From JAQTNA01 sp043743785 (GTDB lineage: Bacteria > Pseudomonadota > Gammaproteobacteria > Burkholderiales > Rhodocyclaceae): a stretch of 27,248 nt of DNA. Shown here piece after piece: positions 7,526 through 13,942 of this stretch (positions are counted from its first letter, which is position 1; each line of letters opens with the position of its first letter). The DNA is taken from contig JAYTVW010000053.1 in assembly GCA_043743785.1 (NCBI GenBank), positions 1 through 27,248 on the forward strand, in the 5' to 3' direction. The notes under the pieces are model-generated. The model was not told the DNA's origin. It was given only the letters and a program-made list of their open reading frames with translations, and searched no databases. The position numbers and the translations under genes were made by a program.

Positions 7526-8295
7526 GCAGCACCAGCTTCCGACTCTATCTCTCTGAGCAGTTGCATTTCCTCTTTAGAGAGAGCACCGCTCTCCCTGCGC
7601 TTCGCCAGCAATTCGGGGCGGCGAGCCCGTGTTCGCGTCAGCGCCTGTTTCAGGCGCCAGCGCTGAATTAGCTTGTGGTGGCCGGACATCAGCACGTCCG
7701 GCACCTTCATTCCCTTGTACTCTTCCGGCCGCGTGTAATGCGGACAGTCCAGCAGGCCATCGACAAACGAGTCCTGCTGGGCGGAATCGGCGTCGTTCAA
7801 GGCCCCCGGCAACTGACGCACCATGGCGTCAATGAGCGCCAGGGCCGCGATTTCGCCGCCGGAGATGACGAAGTCGCCGAGCGAAATCTCTTCATCGACA
7901 CAGCGCTCGAGGAGGCGTTCATCCACCCCTTCGTAGCGACCGCAGAGCAGCACCAAGTTTTCTTCTTGCACCAGTTCCAGCACCCGCTGGTGATCCAGTT
8001 GCCGCCCCTGGGGCGAAAAATAGATCACCCGGCCGGTCTTACCGGTCTTTTCCATCTGGCGCGCTTTCGCTGCCTCGATGGCCTTTTCCAGCGGCTCCAC
8101 CAACATCACCATGCCAGGGCCACCGCCATAAGGCCGGTCGTCCACCGTGCGGTAGTTATTGGTGGTGAAATCCCGTGGATTCCAGCAATCCAGCCGGTAC
8201 AGCCCCAAGTCCCGGGCCCGCCGCGTGATACCGCTTTCGGTAATCGCCGCGAACATTTCCGGAAACAGGGTGATGACGTCAAAGGCGATGCTCAT
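7522..8295 (-). CDS. trmD: tRNA (guanine-37-N1)-methyltransferase
   Basis: 257 aa, normal length. TrmD methylates G37 of tRNAs with G36 using S-adenosylmethionine, preventing +1 frameshifts. Visible signatures are FDVITLFPEMF at the N-terminus, DDRPYGGGPGM (52-61), LLCGRYEGVDERL and the trefoil-knot region SLGDFVISGGEIAALALIDA (about 138-157). The order rimM-trmD-rplS, with a 10-bp gap from rimM, is the standard operon. The reading frame ends SEAGAA and its TAG stop is part of a REP-like repeat, so the native 3' end may have been altered by the repeat insertion. Confidence 0.98.
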   Translation of the reverse strand: MSIAFDVITLFPEMFAAITESGITRRARDLGLYRLDCWNPRDFTTNNYRTVDDRPYGGGPGMVMLVEPLEKAIEAAKARQMEKTGKTGRVIYFSPQGRQLDHQRVLELVQEENLVLLCGRYEGVDERLLERCVDEEISLGDFVISGGEIAALALIDAMVRQLPGALNDADSAQQDSFVDGLLDCPHYTRPEEYKGMKVPDVLMSGHHKLIQRWRLKQALTRTRARRPELLAKRRESGALSKEEMQLLREIESEAGAA

Positions 8296-8305
8296 GGCGC
8301 CACCT

Positions 8306-8821
8306 TCAATCCAGGCCCCAGTCGGCGCCCCACTCCACCAGCATGCGACCGGCGGCCACGTCCACTTCCTTCACCACGGCGTCAACGAAAGGCAGGAGGC
8401 GTTCAATGCCGGCTCCGTCCTTCACGCGCAGGATGTCGTTGGCGACGCCTTGCATCAATTCTTCGACACGACCGAGGGACACGCCCTCTCCGTTTTGCAC
8501 TTCCAGGCCGACCAGGTCGTCCCAGTAGTACTCGTCCTCTTCGCCTTGCGGCAGGGACTCGCGGGGTGCGCCGAAGTAGATGCCGCGCAGTGCTTCCGCC
8601 GCCGTGCGATCATCCACGCCGCCAAGACGGGCCACATAGCCGTCACCGTGGGCTTTCAATTCCAGCAGGGGGTAGGACTTCCATCCTTCCTCTGCGTCGG
8701 AATCGCGATTCAAGTACCACGACTCCATGCTGCCCCAGGATTCAGGATCATCACCGAAGGGATGAATCCTTAGCCAGCCGCGCAGACCATAAGCATCAAC
8801 GATCCGCCCGAGGACAACCAT
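8306..8821 (-). CDS. rimM: ribosome maturation factor RimM
   Basis: 171 aa. RimM binds ribosomal protein S19 and helps assemble the 30S head. The N-terminal RimM domain is clear (VVLGRIVDAYGLRGWLRIHP). The C-terminal PRC-barrel is DDLVGLEVQNGEG...LGRVEELMQGVANDIL, ending PFVDAVVKEVDVAAGRMLVEW. It starts 10 bp after the rpsP stop and ends 10 bp before trmD, so the three are translated from one mRNA. Confidence 0.97.
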   Translation of the reverse strand: MVVLGRIVDAYGLRGWLRIHPFGDDPESWGSMESWYLNRDSDAEEGWKSYPLLELKAHGDGYVARLGGVDDRTAAEALRGIYFGAPRESLPQGEEDEYYWDDLVGLEVQNGEGVSLGRVEELMQGVANDILRVKDGAGIERLLPFVDAVVKEVDVAAGRMLVEWGADWGLD

Positions 8822-8831
8822 TCAGTATTTC

Positions 8832-9104
8832 TTAGGCAGCAACAGCGACGGGCGCTGCAGCCTTGGCCACGCGCTTCACCAGACGGGCAACCGTCGGGGA
8901 CAGCTGGGCGCCCTGGCCTTGCCAGAAGGCAACGCGATCGGTATCGATGGCGAGGGACTGCTTGTCGTGTTCGGGAGCGACGGGGTTGAAGTAACCAACG
9001 CGCTCGATGAAACGACCGTCGCGGCGATTACGGGAATCGGCCACAACCAGATTGTAAAAGGGGCGCTTCTTGGCGCCGCTACGGGCAAGACGAATAACAA
9101 CCAT
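8832..9104 (-). CDS. rpsP: 30S ribosomal protein S16
   Basis: 90 aa. The frame stays open further upstream to 9224, but the true start is ATG at 9104. It gives the conserved N-terminus MVVIRLARSGAKKRPFYNLV, has AAGG upstream, and lies below the mapped promoter; the longer frame would include the promoter and repeat DNA. S16 is a primary assembly protein of the 30S body. RDGRFIERVGYFNP is the family core. The C-terminal AAAPVAVAA is a lineage-type tail. It is the first gene of the four-gene operon. Confidence 0.98.
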   Translation of the reverse strand: MVVIRLARSGAKKRPFYNLVVADSRNRRDGRFIERVGYFNPVAPEHDKQSLAIDTDRVAFWQGQGAQLSPTVARLVKRVAKAAAPVAVAA

Positions 9105-9138
9105 GGCGATCTGACCTTGGAAAGCGGAAAAACGCGAG

Positions 9139-9167
9139 AGTGTATAGAGAAACAGCGAGACTGGCAA
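9139..9167 (-). promoter_or_regulatory. sigma70 promoter of the rpsP operon
   Basis: On the minus strand TTGCCA (9162-9167) and TACACT (9139-9144) are spaced by exactly 17 bp. It ends 35 bp upstream of the rpsP ATG. This is a strong consensus match in the expected place. Confidence 0.8.
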
Positions 9168-9208
9168 GGCGAATGGAGAAGAAGTCAGCGGAGAGAGGTG
9201 AGCGGTGA

Positions 9209-9237
9209 GCGGTGAGCGAAACAACCGTGCTCACCGC
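9209..9237. repeat. GGTGAGC tandem/inverted repeat between serS and rpsP
   Basis: A 9-bp perfect stem GCGGTGAGC (9209-9217) / GCTCACCGC (9229-9237) with an 11-base loop is preceded by tandem GGTGAGC copies from about 9197. There is no U-run, so it is not an intrinsic terminator. It resembles, in style, the GTGAGG inverted-repeat element at 13130-13275. Confidence 0.6.
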
Positions 9238-9253
9238 CTAACCGCTTACCGCC

Positions 9254-10528
9254 TTACCCAATACGCTCCAGCCCGCCCATGTAGGGCCGCAGGGCTTCGG
9301 GGACGGTGATGCTGCCGTCGGCGTTCTGATAGTTCTCCAGGATGGCCACCAGGGTGCGGCCCACGGCCAGGCCGGAACCGTTCAGGGTGTGTACCAGTTC
9401 GTTCTTCTTATCCTGTTTGAAGCGGGCGGACAGGCGTCGAGCCTGGAAGGACTCGAAGTTGGAGCAGGAGGAAATCTCCCGGTAGGCGTTCTGTGCCGGC
9501 AGCCAGACTTCCAGATCGTAGGTCTTGGCGGCAGAGAAACCCATGTCGCCGGCACACAAGGCCATGGTCCGGTAGGGCAAGCCCAGCTTTTGCAGAATGG
9601 CTTCGGCGTGGCCCACCAGTTCCTCCAGGGCTGCCCAGGAGTTTTCCGGCTTTTCGACGCGCACCAACTCCACCTTGTCGAACTGGTGCTGGCGAATCAT
9701 GCCGCGGGTGTCGCGGCCGTAGGAACCAGCCTCGGAACGGAAACAGGGGGTGTGACAGACCATCTTCAGCGGCAGGGCGTCCGCCGCCAGGATGGTGTCC
9801 CGCACCAGGTTGGTCACGGGCACTTCCGCCGTAGGAATGAGATACAGGGAATCCGCGTCTTCCCGGGGCACCTTGAACAGATCTTCCTCGAACTTGGGCA
9901 ACTGGCCGGTGCCGAACATGCTGGCGGCGTTCACCAGGTAGGGGGTATACACCTCCATGTAGCCGTGCTCCGCCGTGTGGGTGTCCAGCATGAACTGGGC
10001 AAGGGCCCGGTGCAGGCGGGCCATGCCGGCCTTCAGGACGACGAAACGGGCGCCACTGATCTTGACCCCCGCCTCGAAATCCAGGCCGCCACTGGCTTCA
10101 CCCAGATCCACGTGATCCTTGACCGGGAAGTCGAAGCTGCGCGGTGTGCCCCAGCGACGCACTTCCACGTTATCCGCTTCGGACTGGCCGGCGGGCACGC
10201 TCTCATGGGGCGTATTCGGGATCACCGCCAGGAAGGCGTCGAACTTCTTCAACACCGCCGCCAGGTTGTCCTCATTGATCTTCAGCGCGTCTCCCAGCCC
10301 CGCCACTTCCGCCATCACGGCGCTCGTGTCCTCACCCTTGGACTTGAGTTGCCCGATCTGTTTGGACAGACTGTTGCGCCGGGCCTGCAGGTCCTGGGTG
10401 CGGGTCTGCAGCGCCTTGCGCTCGTTCTCAAGACCCTGGAAGGATTCCACGTCCAGGGTATAGCCCCGGCCGGCGAGGCGTTCCGCGACGGTTTCCAGGT
10501 TGCTGCGCAGTTGTTGAATGTCGAGCAT
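9254..10528 (-). CDS. serS: seryl-tRNA synthetase
   Basis: 424 aa, close to the usual 425-430. It charges tRNA-Ser and the selenocysteine tRNA with serine. The start MLDIQQLRSN at 10528 is the conserved N-terminus; the frame is open 14 codons further, without support. The N-terminal coiled-coil arm (residues about 30-105, rich in RTQDLQARRNSLSKQIGQ) binds the tRNA variable arm. Class II motifs are visible: motif 2 with FRSEAGSYGRDTRGMIRQHQ, the serine-site region ISSCSNFESFQARRL, and motif 3 GSGLAVGRTLVAILENYQ. It lies downstream of the rarA region as in related genomes, but here it is separated from intact rarA by a rarA remnant, vapBC and a REP pair. Confidence 0.98.
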   Translation of the reverse strand: MLDIQQLRSNLETVAERLAGRGYTLDVESFQGLENERKALQTRTQDLQARRNSLSKQIGQLKSKGEDTSAVMAEVAGLGDALKINEDNLAAVLKKFDAFLAVIPNTPHESVPAGQSEADNVEVRRWGTPRSFDFPVKDHVDLGEASGGLDFEAGVKISGARFVVLKAGMARLHRALAQFMLDTHTAEHGYMEVYTPYLVNAASMFGTGQLPKFEEDLFKVPREDADSLYLIPTAEVPVTNLVRDTILAADALPLKMVCHTPCFRSEAGSYGRDTRGMIRQHQFDKVELVRVEKPENSWAALEELVGHAEAILQKLGLPYRTMALCAGDMGFSAAKTYDLEVWLPAQNAYREISSCSNFESFQARRLSARFKQDKKNELVHTLNGSGLAVGRTLVAILENYQNADGSITVPEALRPYMGGLERIG

Positions 10529-10575
10529 GGCCATGTTCCAGGTTTTCCGCGGCACCGGGCCACGGTTCAAATGAT

Positions 10576-10631
10576 GTGGGTCGGGCTTCAGCCCGACATG
10601 TTCTGCGGCGTCGGGCTGAAGCCCGACCTAC
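10576..10631. repeat. REP-like pair (BIME) upstream of serS
   Basis: Two palindromes GTCGGGCTTCAGCCCGAC (10580-10597) and GTCGGGCTGAAGCCCGAC (10610-10627) are in inverted orientation with a 12-bp spacer. The outer flanks are GTGG on the left and CTAC on the right (GTAG on the minus strand). The TAG at 10628-10630 ends the rarA remnant frame. Confidence 0.85.
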
Positions 10632-10971
10632 TTTCGACCTGCCGCCAGGTCGAGCTGACGCAGGTGCTCCAGCTTCTCGGCGATCTGTTTTTCCATGCCG
10701 CGCCCGGTGGGCCGGTACCAGGCCGGCGGCGGCACGCCCTCCGGCAGGTAGCTCTCTCCGGCAGCGAAGACCTCCGGCTCGTCGTGGGCATAGCGGTAGG
10801 CGCGGCCGTTTCCCATGTCCTTCATGAGCTTCGTGGGGCGTGGTGCTCCGGCACCGGCCGGGAGGCATCCTTGGCGACGAATTTCCGCGCAGAATTATAC
10901 GCGACATACACGGCGTTCGATTTGGCGGCGCAGGCCAGGAAAATCAGCGCCTGGGCCAGTGCCCCCTTTCG
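10628..10971 (-). pseudogene. 3' remnant of a second rarA copy
   Basis: Translated on the minus strand, this matches the last ~115 residues of RarA. ALAQALIFLACAAKSNA corresponds to ALGQAVIYLAIAAKSNA of the intact copy at 11828-13126. YRYAHDEPEVFAAGESYLP corresponds to YRYAHDEPHAYAAGETYLP. The two parts are in different frames: near 10831-10850 the VPEHLRNAPTKLM region has lost bases, so the frame breaks. Differences are spread along the sequence, so it is a divergent paralog rather than a recent copy. It sits directly before serS, where resident rarA would be expected to end, so this may be the old resident gene. The stop TAG comes from the adjoining REP repeat. Confidence 0.85.
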
Positions 10972-10983
10972 GTGCCCACTTAA

Positions 10984-11379
10984 TTAGGTCGAAGAAAGCG
11001 CGACCGCCCTTTTTGGAAAGGCACGCAAGAGCTTCTTGTCCATGGTGACCAACTTGACGTCAAGTTTCATGGCAAGAGCGATGAATTCACAGTCATACGC
11101 AGAACAGTCACTATCTCGAACCAATTCAAGGACGGAGGTCGATTCGACCTCAAACTCGCAACCGGCAAGCAAGCTTTCAGCTTCCCTTTGTAGGCTGGCC
11201 GCCTGCTCAAACGTTATGAGCTGGCGCCTCATGTACCCAGAAAGAATATTCCTGAATTCGCTGCGCCAAAGTATTGGTGCGGCCCATTCAGGTTCCCGTT
11301 CCAGAAGCGCATCGGCGGCAGCCGTGAAGTCGCCAGGCAAGTACAGGTACGCCAGTATGTTGGAGTCAACCACGATCAT
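10984..11379 (-). CDS. PIN-domain ribonuclease toxin, VapC-like
   Basis: 131 aa. The PIN fold is clear: MIVVDSNILAYLYLPGD at the N-terminus, and the acidic set D5, E41 (in WRSEFRNIL), D96 (SAYDCEFIALA) and D114 (LVTMDKKLL), which bind Mg/Mn for RNA cleavage. VapC toxins usually cut tRNA or rRNA and are held inactive by their antitoxin. The start ATG overlaps the antitoxin stop by four bases (ATGA), the standard antitoxin-first arrangement. The pair is embedded between two pieces of a broken rarA, so it was probably acquired there. No intrinsic terminator is visible after it. Confidence 0.92.
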   Translation of the reverse strand: MIVVDSNILAYLYLPGDFTAAADALLEREPEWAAPILWRSEFRNILSGYMRRQLITFEQAASLQREAESLLAGCEFEVESTSVLELVRDSDCSAYDCEFIALAMKLDVKLVTMDKKLLRAFPKRAVALSST

Positions 11380-11621
11380 GGGCGATCTTCTCGCTTGCCT
11401 GCATCAATGTCCTGCGCAAGAAACATCCCCTTTGGTAGGGCAGCGCGCAATTCACGAGCACGAGCCAAACGTTCGCTTGGCGCAAGCCTTGTTGGCAACA
11501 GCACGGATTCAAGGCAAACAATTGCCTCACTGTTCAGGCTGCGCCGGTGCGTCTCTGCAGCGGCTTTCAAACGCTCGTACACAGCGTCAGGGATGTTCTT
11601 CAAAGTCAAAGTTGTGGGCAT
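11376..11621 (-). CDS. ribbon-helix-helix antitoxin, VapB/FitA-like
   Basis: 81 aa. The start at MPTTLTLKNIPDAVYERL (11621) is chosen because it gives the complete ribbon-helix-helix N-terminus of FitA/Arc-like antitoxins. The longer open frame upstream reads through a palindrome and rarA-derived DNA. The DNA-binding strand is residues 2-8, with helices around DAVYERLKAAAETH and SLNSEAIVCLESVL. The C-terminal tail (PKGMFLAQDIDAGKRE) is the usual toxin-neutralising segment. It neutralises the VapC-like PIN toxin and probably represses the operon by binding the palindrome just upstream. Confidence 0.9.
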   Translation of the reverse strand: MPTTLTLKNIPDAVYERLKAAAETHRRSLNSEAIVCLESVLLPTRLAPSERLARARELRAALPKGMFLAQDIDAGKREDRP

Positions 11622-11631
11622 CTCAGGGTCA

Positions 11632-11662
11632 CCATAGTGCAACCAAAGTGGTTCCACTATGG
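11632..11662. promoter_or_regulatory. 31-bp palindrome, likely operator of the vapBC pair
   Basis: CCATAGTG (11632-11639) and CACTATGG (11655-11662) flank an inner AACCA (11641-11645) / TGGTT (11649-11653) with a 3-base centre. Only one C-C mismatch interrupts the dyad. It ends 10 bp before the antitoxin ATG. Ribbon-helix-helix antitoxins autoregulate through such inverted repeats, so an operator is likely. A hairpin in the mRNA leader is the alternative. Confidence 0.7.
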
Positions 11663-11729
11663 CACACCCATGCTTCAATGACCAGACGTAAGCTGCAGGG
11701 CACGGCCACAGGCCCGCTCGAACGACTCC

Positions 11730-11837
11730 CAGCTCCTCCGCCGTCAGGCTCTTCAGCACGGCAGGCGGGGACAAGAGGGGCGAATTCACCTCGAAGGACG
11801 GGTTCTCGGTGGTGGCGCCGATGAAAGTCAGCAGGCC
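11730..11837 (-). pseudogene. internal remnant of a second rarA copy
   Basis: 36 codons on the minus strand read GLLTFIGATTENPSFEV, then NSPLL...VLKSLTAEEL. This aligns with SGLVTFIGATTENPSFEV and LKSLTEDEL of the intact RarA, with about two codons missing after LLS. It begins by overlapping the last codons of the intact rarA in another frame, so that gene's tail (GKAC and TGA) is read out of the remnant DNA. Together with 10628-10971 it represents one decayed gene whose 5' part is missing and whose middle is occupied by vapBC. Confidence 0.83.
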
Positions 11838-13126
11838 TTGCCATCGTCCAATTTCTTCAAGAATGCCATCTTTTCCGCAATCTTGATTTCTAGCCCTCTT
11901 GGCACCGGCTGATACCAGTTTGTATTGCCTACCCCGTCCGGCAAGTAAGTTTCACCCGCCGCATAGGCATGAGGCTCGTCATGGGCGTAGCGGTAGGCGT
12001 GACCGTAGCCCAGTTCCTTCATCAACTTGGTGGGAGCATTGCGCAGGTGCACCGGCACTTCGCGGGACTTGTCCTGCTTCACGAAGGCCATGGCCTGGTT
12101 GAAAGCCTTGTAACCCGCATTGCTCTTGGCAGCGATAGCCAGATAAATCACCGCTTGCCCCAGGGCCAATTCCCCTTCCGGTGAGCCTAATCGCTCATAG
12201 GTCATGGCCGCATCGTTGGCGATCTGCATGGCCCTGAGATCAGCCAGTCCAATGTCTTCCCATGCCATTCGCACGATACGGCGGGAAAGGTAACGGGCAT
12301 CGGCCCCACCGTCAAGCATTCGACATAGCCAGTAGAGCGCCGCATCGGGATTGGAGCCACGCACCGACTTGTGCAGGGCGGAAATCTGGTCATAAAAATT
12401 ATCCCCGCCCTTGTCAAATCTGCGGGCATTCAGGGTCAGGGCATTTTGGATGAACTCAGGGGTAATCGTTGTGGTGCCTGCTGCCTTGGCCGCCGTGCCC
12501 GTCTGTTCAAGCAGATTCAGCAGCCTCCGGGCATCGCCATCCGCGTAGCCGACCAAGGTATCCATGGCCGCGTCTTCAAACTGAAGGTGAGACAAAGCCT
12601 GTTCCAGGGTTCGGGCCATCAAAAACTTCAGTTCGTCCTCGGTCAGCGACTTGAGCACATAGACCTGTGCTCGTGACAGCAGAGCAGAATTGACTTCAAA
12701 GGACGGGTTTTCGGTGGTGGCACCGATGAAGGTGACAAGCCCGGACTCGGCATAGGGCAACAGGGCATCTTGTTGCGACTTGTTGAACCGGTGAATTTCA
12801 TCCACGAACAGGATGGTGTGCTTGCCGTGGGCCAGGTTCTGTTCTGCCTGCTCCATGGCCGCCCGAATGTCCTTCACACCGGAGAACACGGCAGACAAGG
12901 CGATGAATTCGCACTTGAAGGCATTGGCGGTCAGCCGGGCAAGGGTTGTCTTTCCAACCCCCGGCGGCCCCCACAAGATCATGGAGTGGGGCTTGCCCGA
13001 TTCAAACGCCAAGCGTAGCGGTTTGCCCGACCCCAGCAAGTGGGACTGCCCGACGACCTCATCCAAGGTCTTGGGGCGAAGGGCTTCAGCCAGGGGTGCC
13101 GTGGGCTTGGTGGTGAAGAGGTCCAT
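11828..13126 (-). CDS. rarA: replication-associated recombination protein A (AAA+ ATPase RarA/MgsA)
   Basis: 432 aa, near full length for RarA. It acts on single-strand gaps and stalled forks and interacts with SSB. Walker A is WGPPGVGKTTLARL, Walker B HTILFVDEIHRFNKSQQDALLP, sensor 1 FIGATTENPSFEVNSALLSR. The C-terminal tetramerisation region is intact, with YRYAHDEPHAYAAGETYLPDG and WYQPVPRGLEIKIAEKM. The start at MDLFTTKPTAPLAEALRP (13126) is conserved-looking, although the frame is open 24 codons further into repeat DNA. No Shine-Dalgarno sequence precedes 13126 because the GTGAGG repeat element abuts it. The last residues GKAC and the stop come from fused remnant sequence. By eye its GC content looks lower than that of serS or ftsK, suggesting it may be a transferred copy. 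Confidence 0.96.
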   Translation of the reverse strand: MDLFTTKPTAPLAEALRPKTLDEVVGQSHLLGSGKPLRLAFESGKPHSMILWGPPGVGKTTLARLTANAFKCEFIALSAVFSGVKDIRAAMEQAEQNLAHGKHTILFVDEIHRFNKSQQDALLPYAESGLVTFIGATTENPSFEVNSALLSRAQVYVLKSLTEDELKFLMARTLEQALSHLQFEDAAMDTLVGYADGDARRLLNLLEQTGTAAKAAGTTTITPEFIQNALTLNARRFDKGGDNFYDQISALHKSVRGSNPDAALYWLCRMLDGGADARYLSRRIVRMAWEDIGLADLRAMQIANDAAMTYERLGSPEGELALGQAVIYLAIAAKSNAGYKAFNQAMAFVKQDKSREVPVHLRNAPTKLMKELGYGHAYRYAHDEPHAYAAGETYLPDGVGNTNWYQPVPRGLEIKIAEKMAFLKKLDDGKAC

Positions 13127-13129
13127 AGT

Positions 13130-13275
13130 GCGTGAGGGGTGAGGAGTTAGGAGTGAGGGGTTAATGCTTGCGCGCCTGCGGCGCGACGAGAGGCACAAAA
13201 AACCGGCGACGATTTTGCGTGTTTTCTCGCGCCAAAGGCGCCTGATATCAACCCCTCACTCCTCACTCCTCACGC
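13130..13275. repeat. 146-bp inverted-repeat element, GTGAGG type
   Basis: The left arm (13130-13162) consists of GTGAGG/GGAGTGAGGGGTT-like units. The right arm (13250-13275) is its reverse complement over 26 bp, except that the left has one extra 7-base unit. Inner dyad pieces are GGCGCGA near 13175-13185 and TCTCGCGCC near 13225-13233. It fits exactly between the lolA stop (ends 2 bp away) and the rarA ATG (3 bp away), so it looks inserted into a formerly tight junction. Confidence 0.75.
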
Positions 13276-13276
13276 T

Positions 13277-13942
13277 TCATTCCCCGACCACATCGGCGCC
13301 CTTGGGGGGCACGAAGCGGAAGGCGCCGGCATCGAGGGAGGGATTGCGCTGGAAGTGGTCGAAGACCAGGAGGGTGGTCTGACCGAAATTATCGGAAAGT
13401 TCCATGAGCCGGGGCAGCGTGTCCTTGAAGCCGATACGCATATGGCTGAAACTGCTGTCGGCAGCCTTGGGCGTGGCCTCCACCCATTCCAGGCCGTTGG
13501 CGACGCCGGCCTCCTTGAGGTCGAAATTCTTTTCCAGGGCGTTGTCGCCGGCCAGCAGGGCCGCCGGACTGCCACCCAGGGCCTGGCCCAGCTTCTTCAC
13601 CGTGACCTGGTTCAGATCCTTGTCATAAATCCACAGCTTCACGCCATCACCAACGATGAGTTGGCTATAGGGCTTGTCGTAGGTCCAGCGGAACTTGCCG
13701 GGACGGGCGAAGACCATGCTGCCGGAGGCCTGCTGAGGCTTCTTGCCGGACTTGGCCGTCACCGTCTGGGCGAAATCCGCCTTGCCAGCGTGAGTACCCT
13801 GCAGGAAGCCATGCAGCTGCTCCAGACCGGAAGCCTGCACAGCGCCCCCGAAAAGCATCAAAAAACCAATTGAACCGCAGAGGCGCAGAGGCGCAGAGAA
13901 AAGCTGTCGGGATGAATCCCGACCTACAAATTTCATCATCAT
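13277..13942 (-). CDS. lolA: outer-membrane lipoprotein carrier protein LolA, with repeat-derived insertion in the signal peptide
   Basis: 221 aa. LolA carries lipoproteins across the periplasm from LolCDE to LolB. The mature part is typical: FLQGTHAGKADFAQTV, GSMVFARPGKFRWTYDKPYSQLIVGDGVKLWIYDKDLNQV and FGQTTLLVFDHFQRNP. The start is set by the ATG at 13942 overlapping the ftsK stop (ATGA) with AGGGA upstream. Codons 6-24 (VGRDSSRQLFSAPLRLCGS) are encoded entirely by a REP palindrome plus a CGCAGAGG repeat. Removing these 57 bases leaves MMMKF joined to IGFLMLFGGAVQA, a normal short signal peptide. The extension is basic and in frame, so export may persist. An internal ATG at MLFGG lacks a ribosome site. 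Confidence 0.95.
   Translation of the reverse strand: MMMKFVGRDSSRQLFSAPLRLCGSIGFLMLFGGAVQASGLEQLHGFLQGTHAGKADFAQTVTAKSGKKPQQASGSMVFARPGKFRWTYDKPYSQLIVGDGVKLWIYDKDLNQVTVKKLGQALGGSPAALLAGDNALEKNFDLKEAGVANGLEWVEATPKAADSSFSHMRIGFKDTLPRLMELSDNFGQTTLLVFDHFQRNPSLDAGAFRFVPPKGADVVGE
13870..13902. repeat. CGCAGAGG-type repeat inside the lolA 5' region
   Basis: TTGAACCGCAGAGGCGCAGA and the following GGCGCAGAGAAAA are nearly identical to 21691-21724, with one base changed. Here only one arm is present and it is fused to a REP palindrome. Confidence 0.8.
13906..13927 (-). repeat. REP-like palindrome inside the lolA signal-peptide region
   Basis: On the minus strand GTAG is followed by GTCGGG-ATTCAT-CCCGAC, the same family as 7504-7525. 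It starts right after codon 5 of lolA and is translated as VGRDSSR. Confidence 0.85.

Noticed and set aside
9105..9224. N-terminal extension of S16
   Set aside because: It would contain the promoter and GGTGAGC repeat DNA. S16 homologs begin MVVIRLAR.
9190..9240. short tandem GGTGAGC units as a CRISPR or VNTR
   Set aside because: Units are about 7 bp and only a few copies, with no spacers of regular length. It is better described as inverted-repeat debris.
9389..10987. 532-codon open frame on the plus strand
   Set aside because: It is antisense to serS and the rarA remnant. No family resemblance.
11622..11789. longer antitoxin starting inside rarA-derived DNA
   Set aside because: The added residues are the RarA remnant (VLKSLTAEEL) and the palindrome. 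The ribbon-helix-helix N-terminus starts at 11621.
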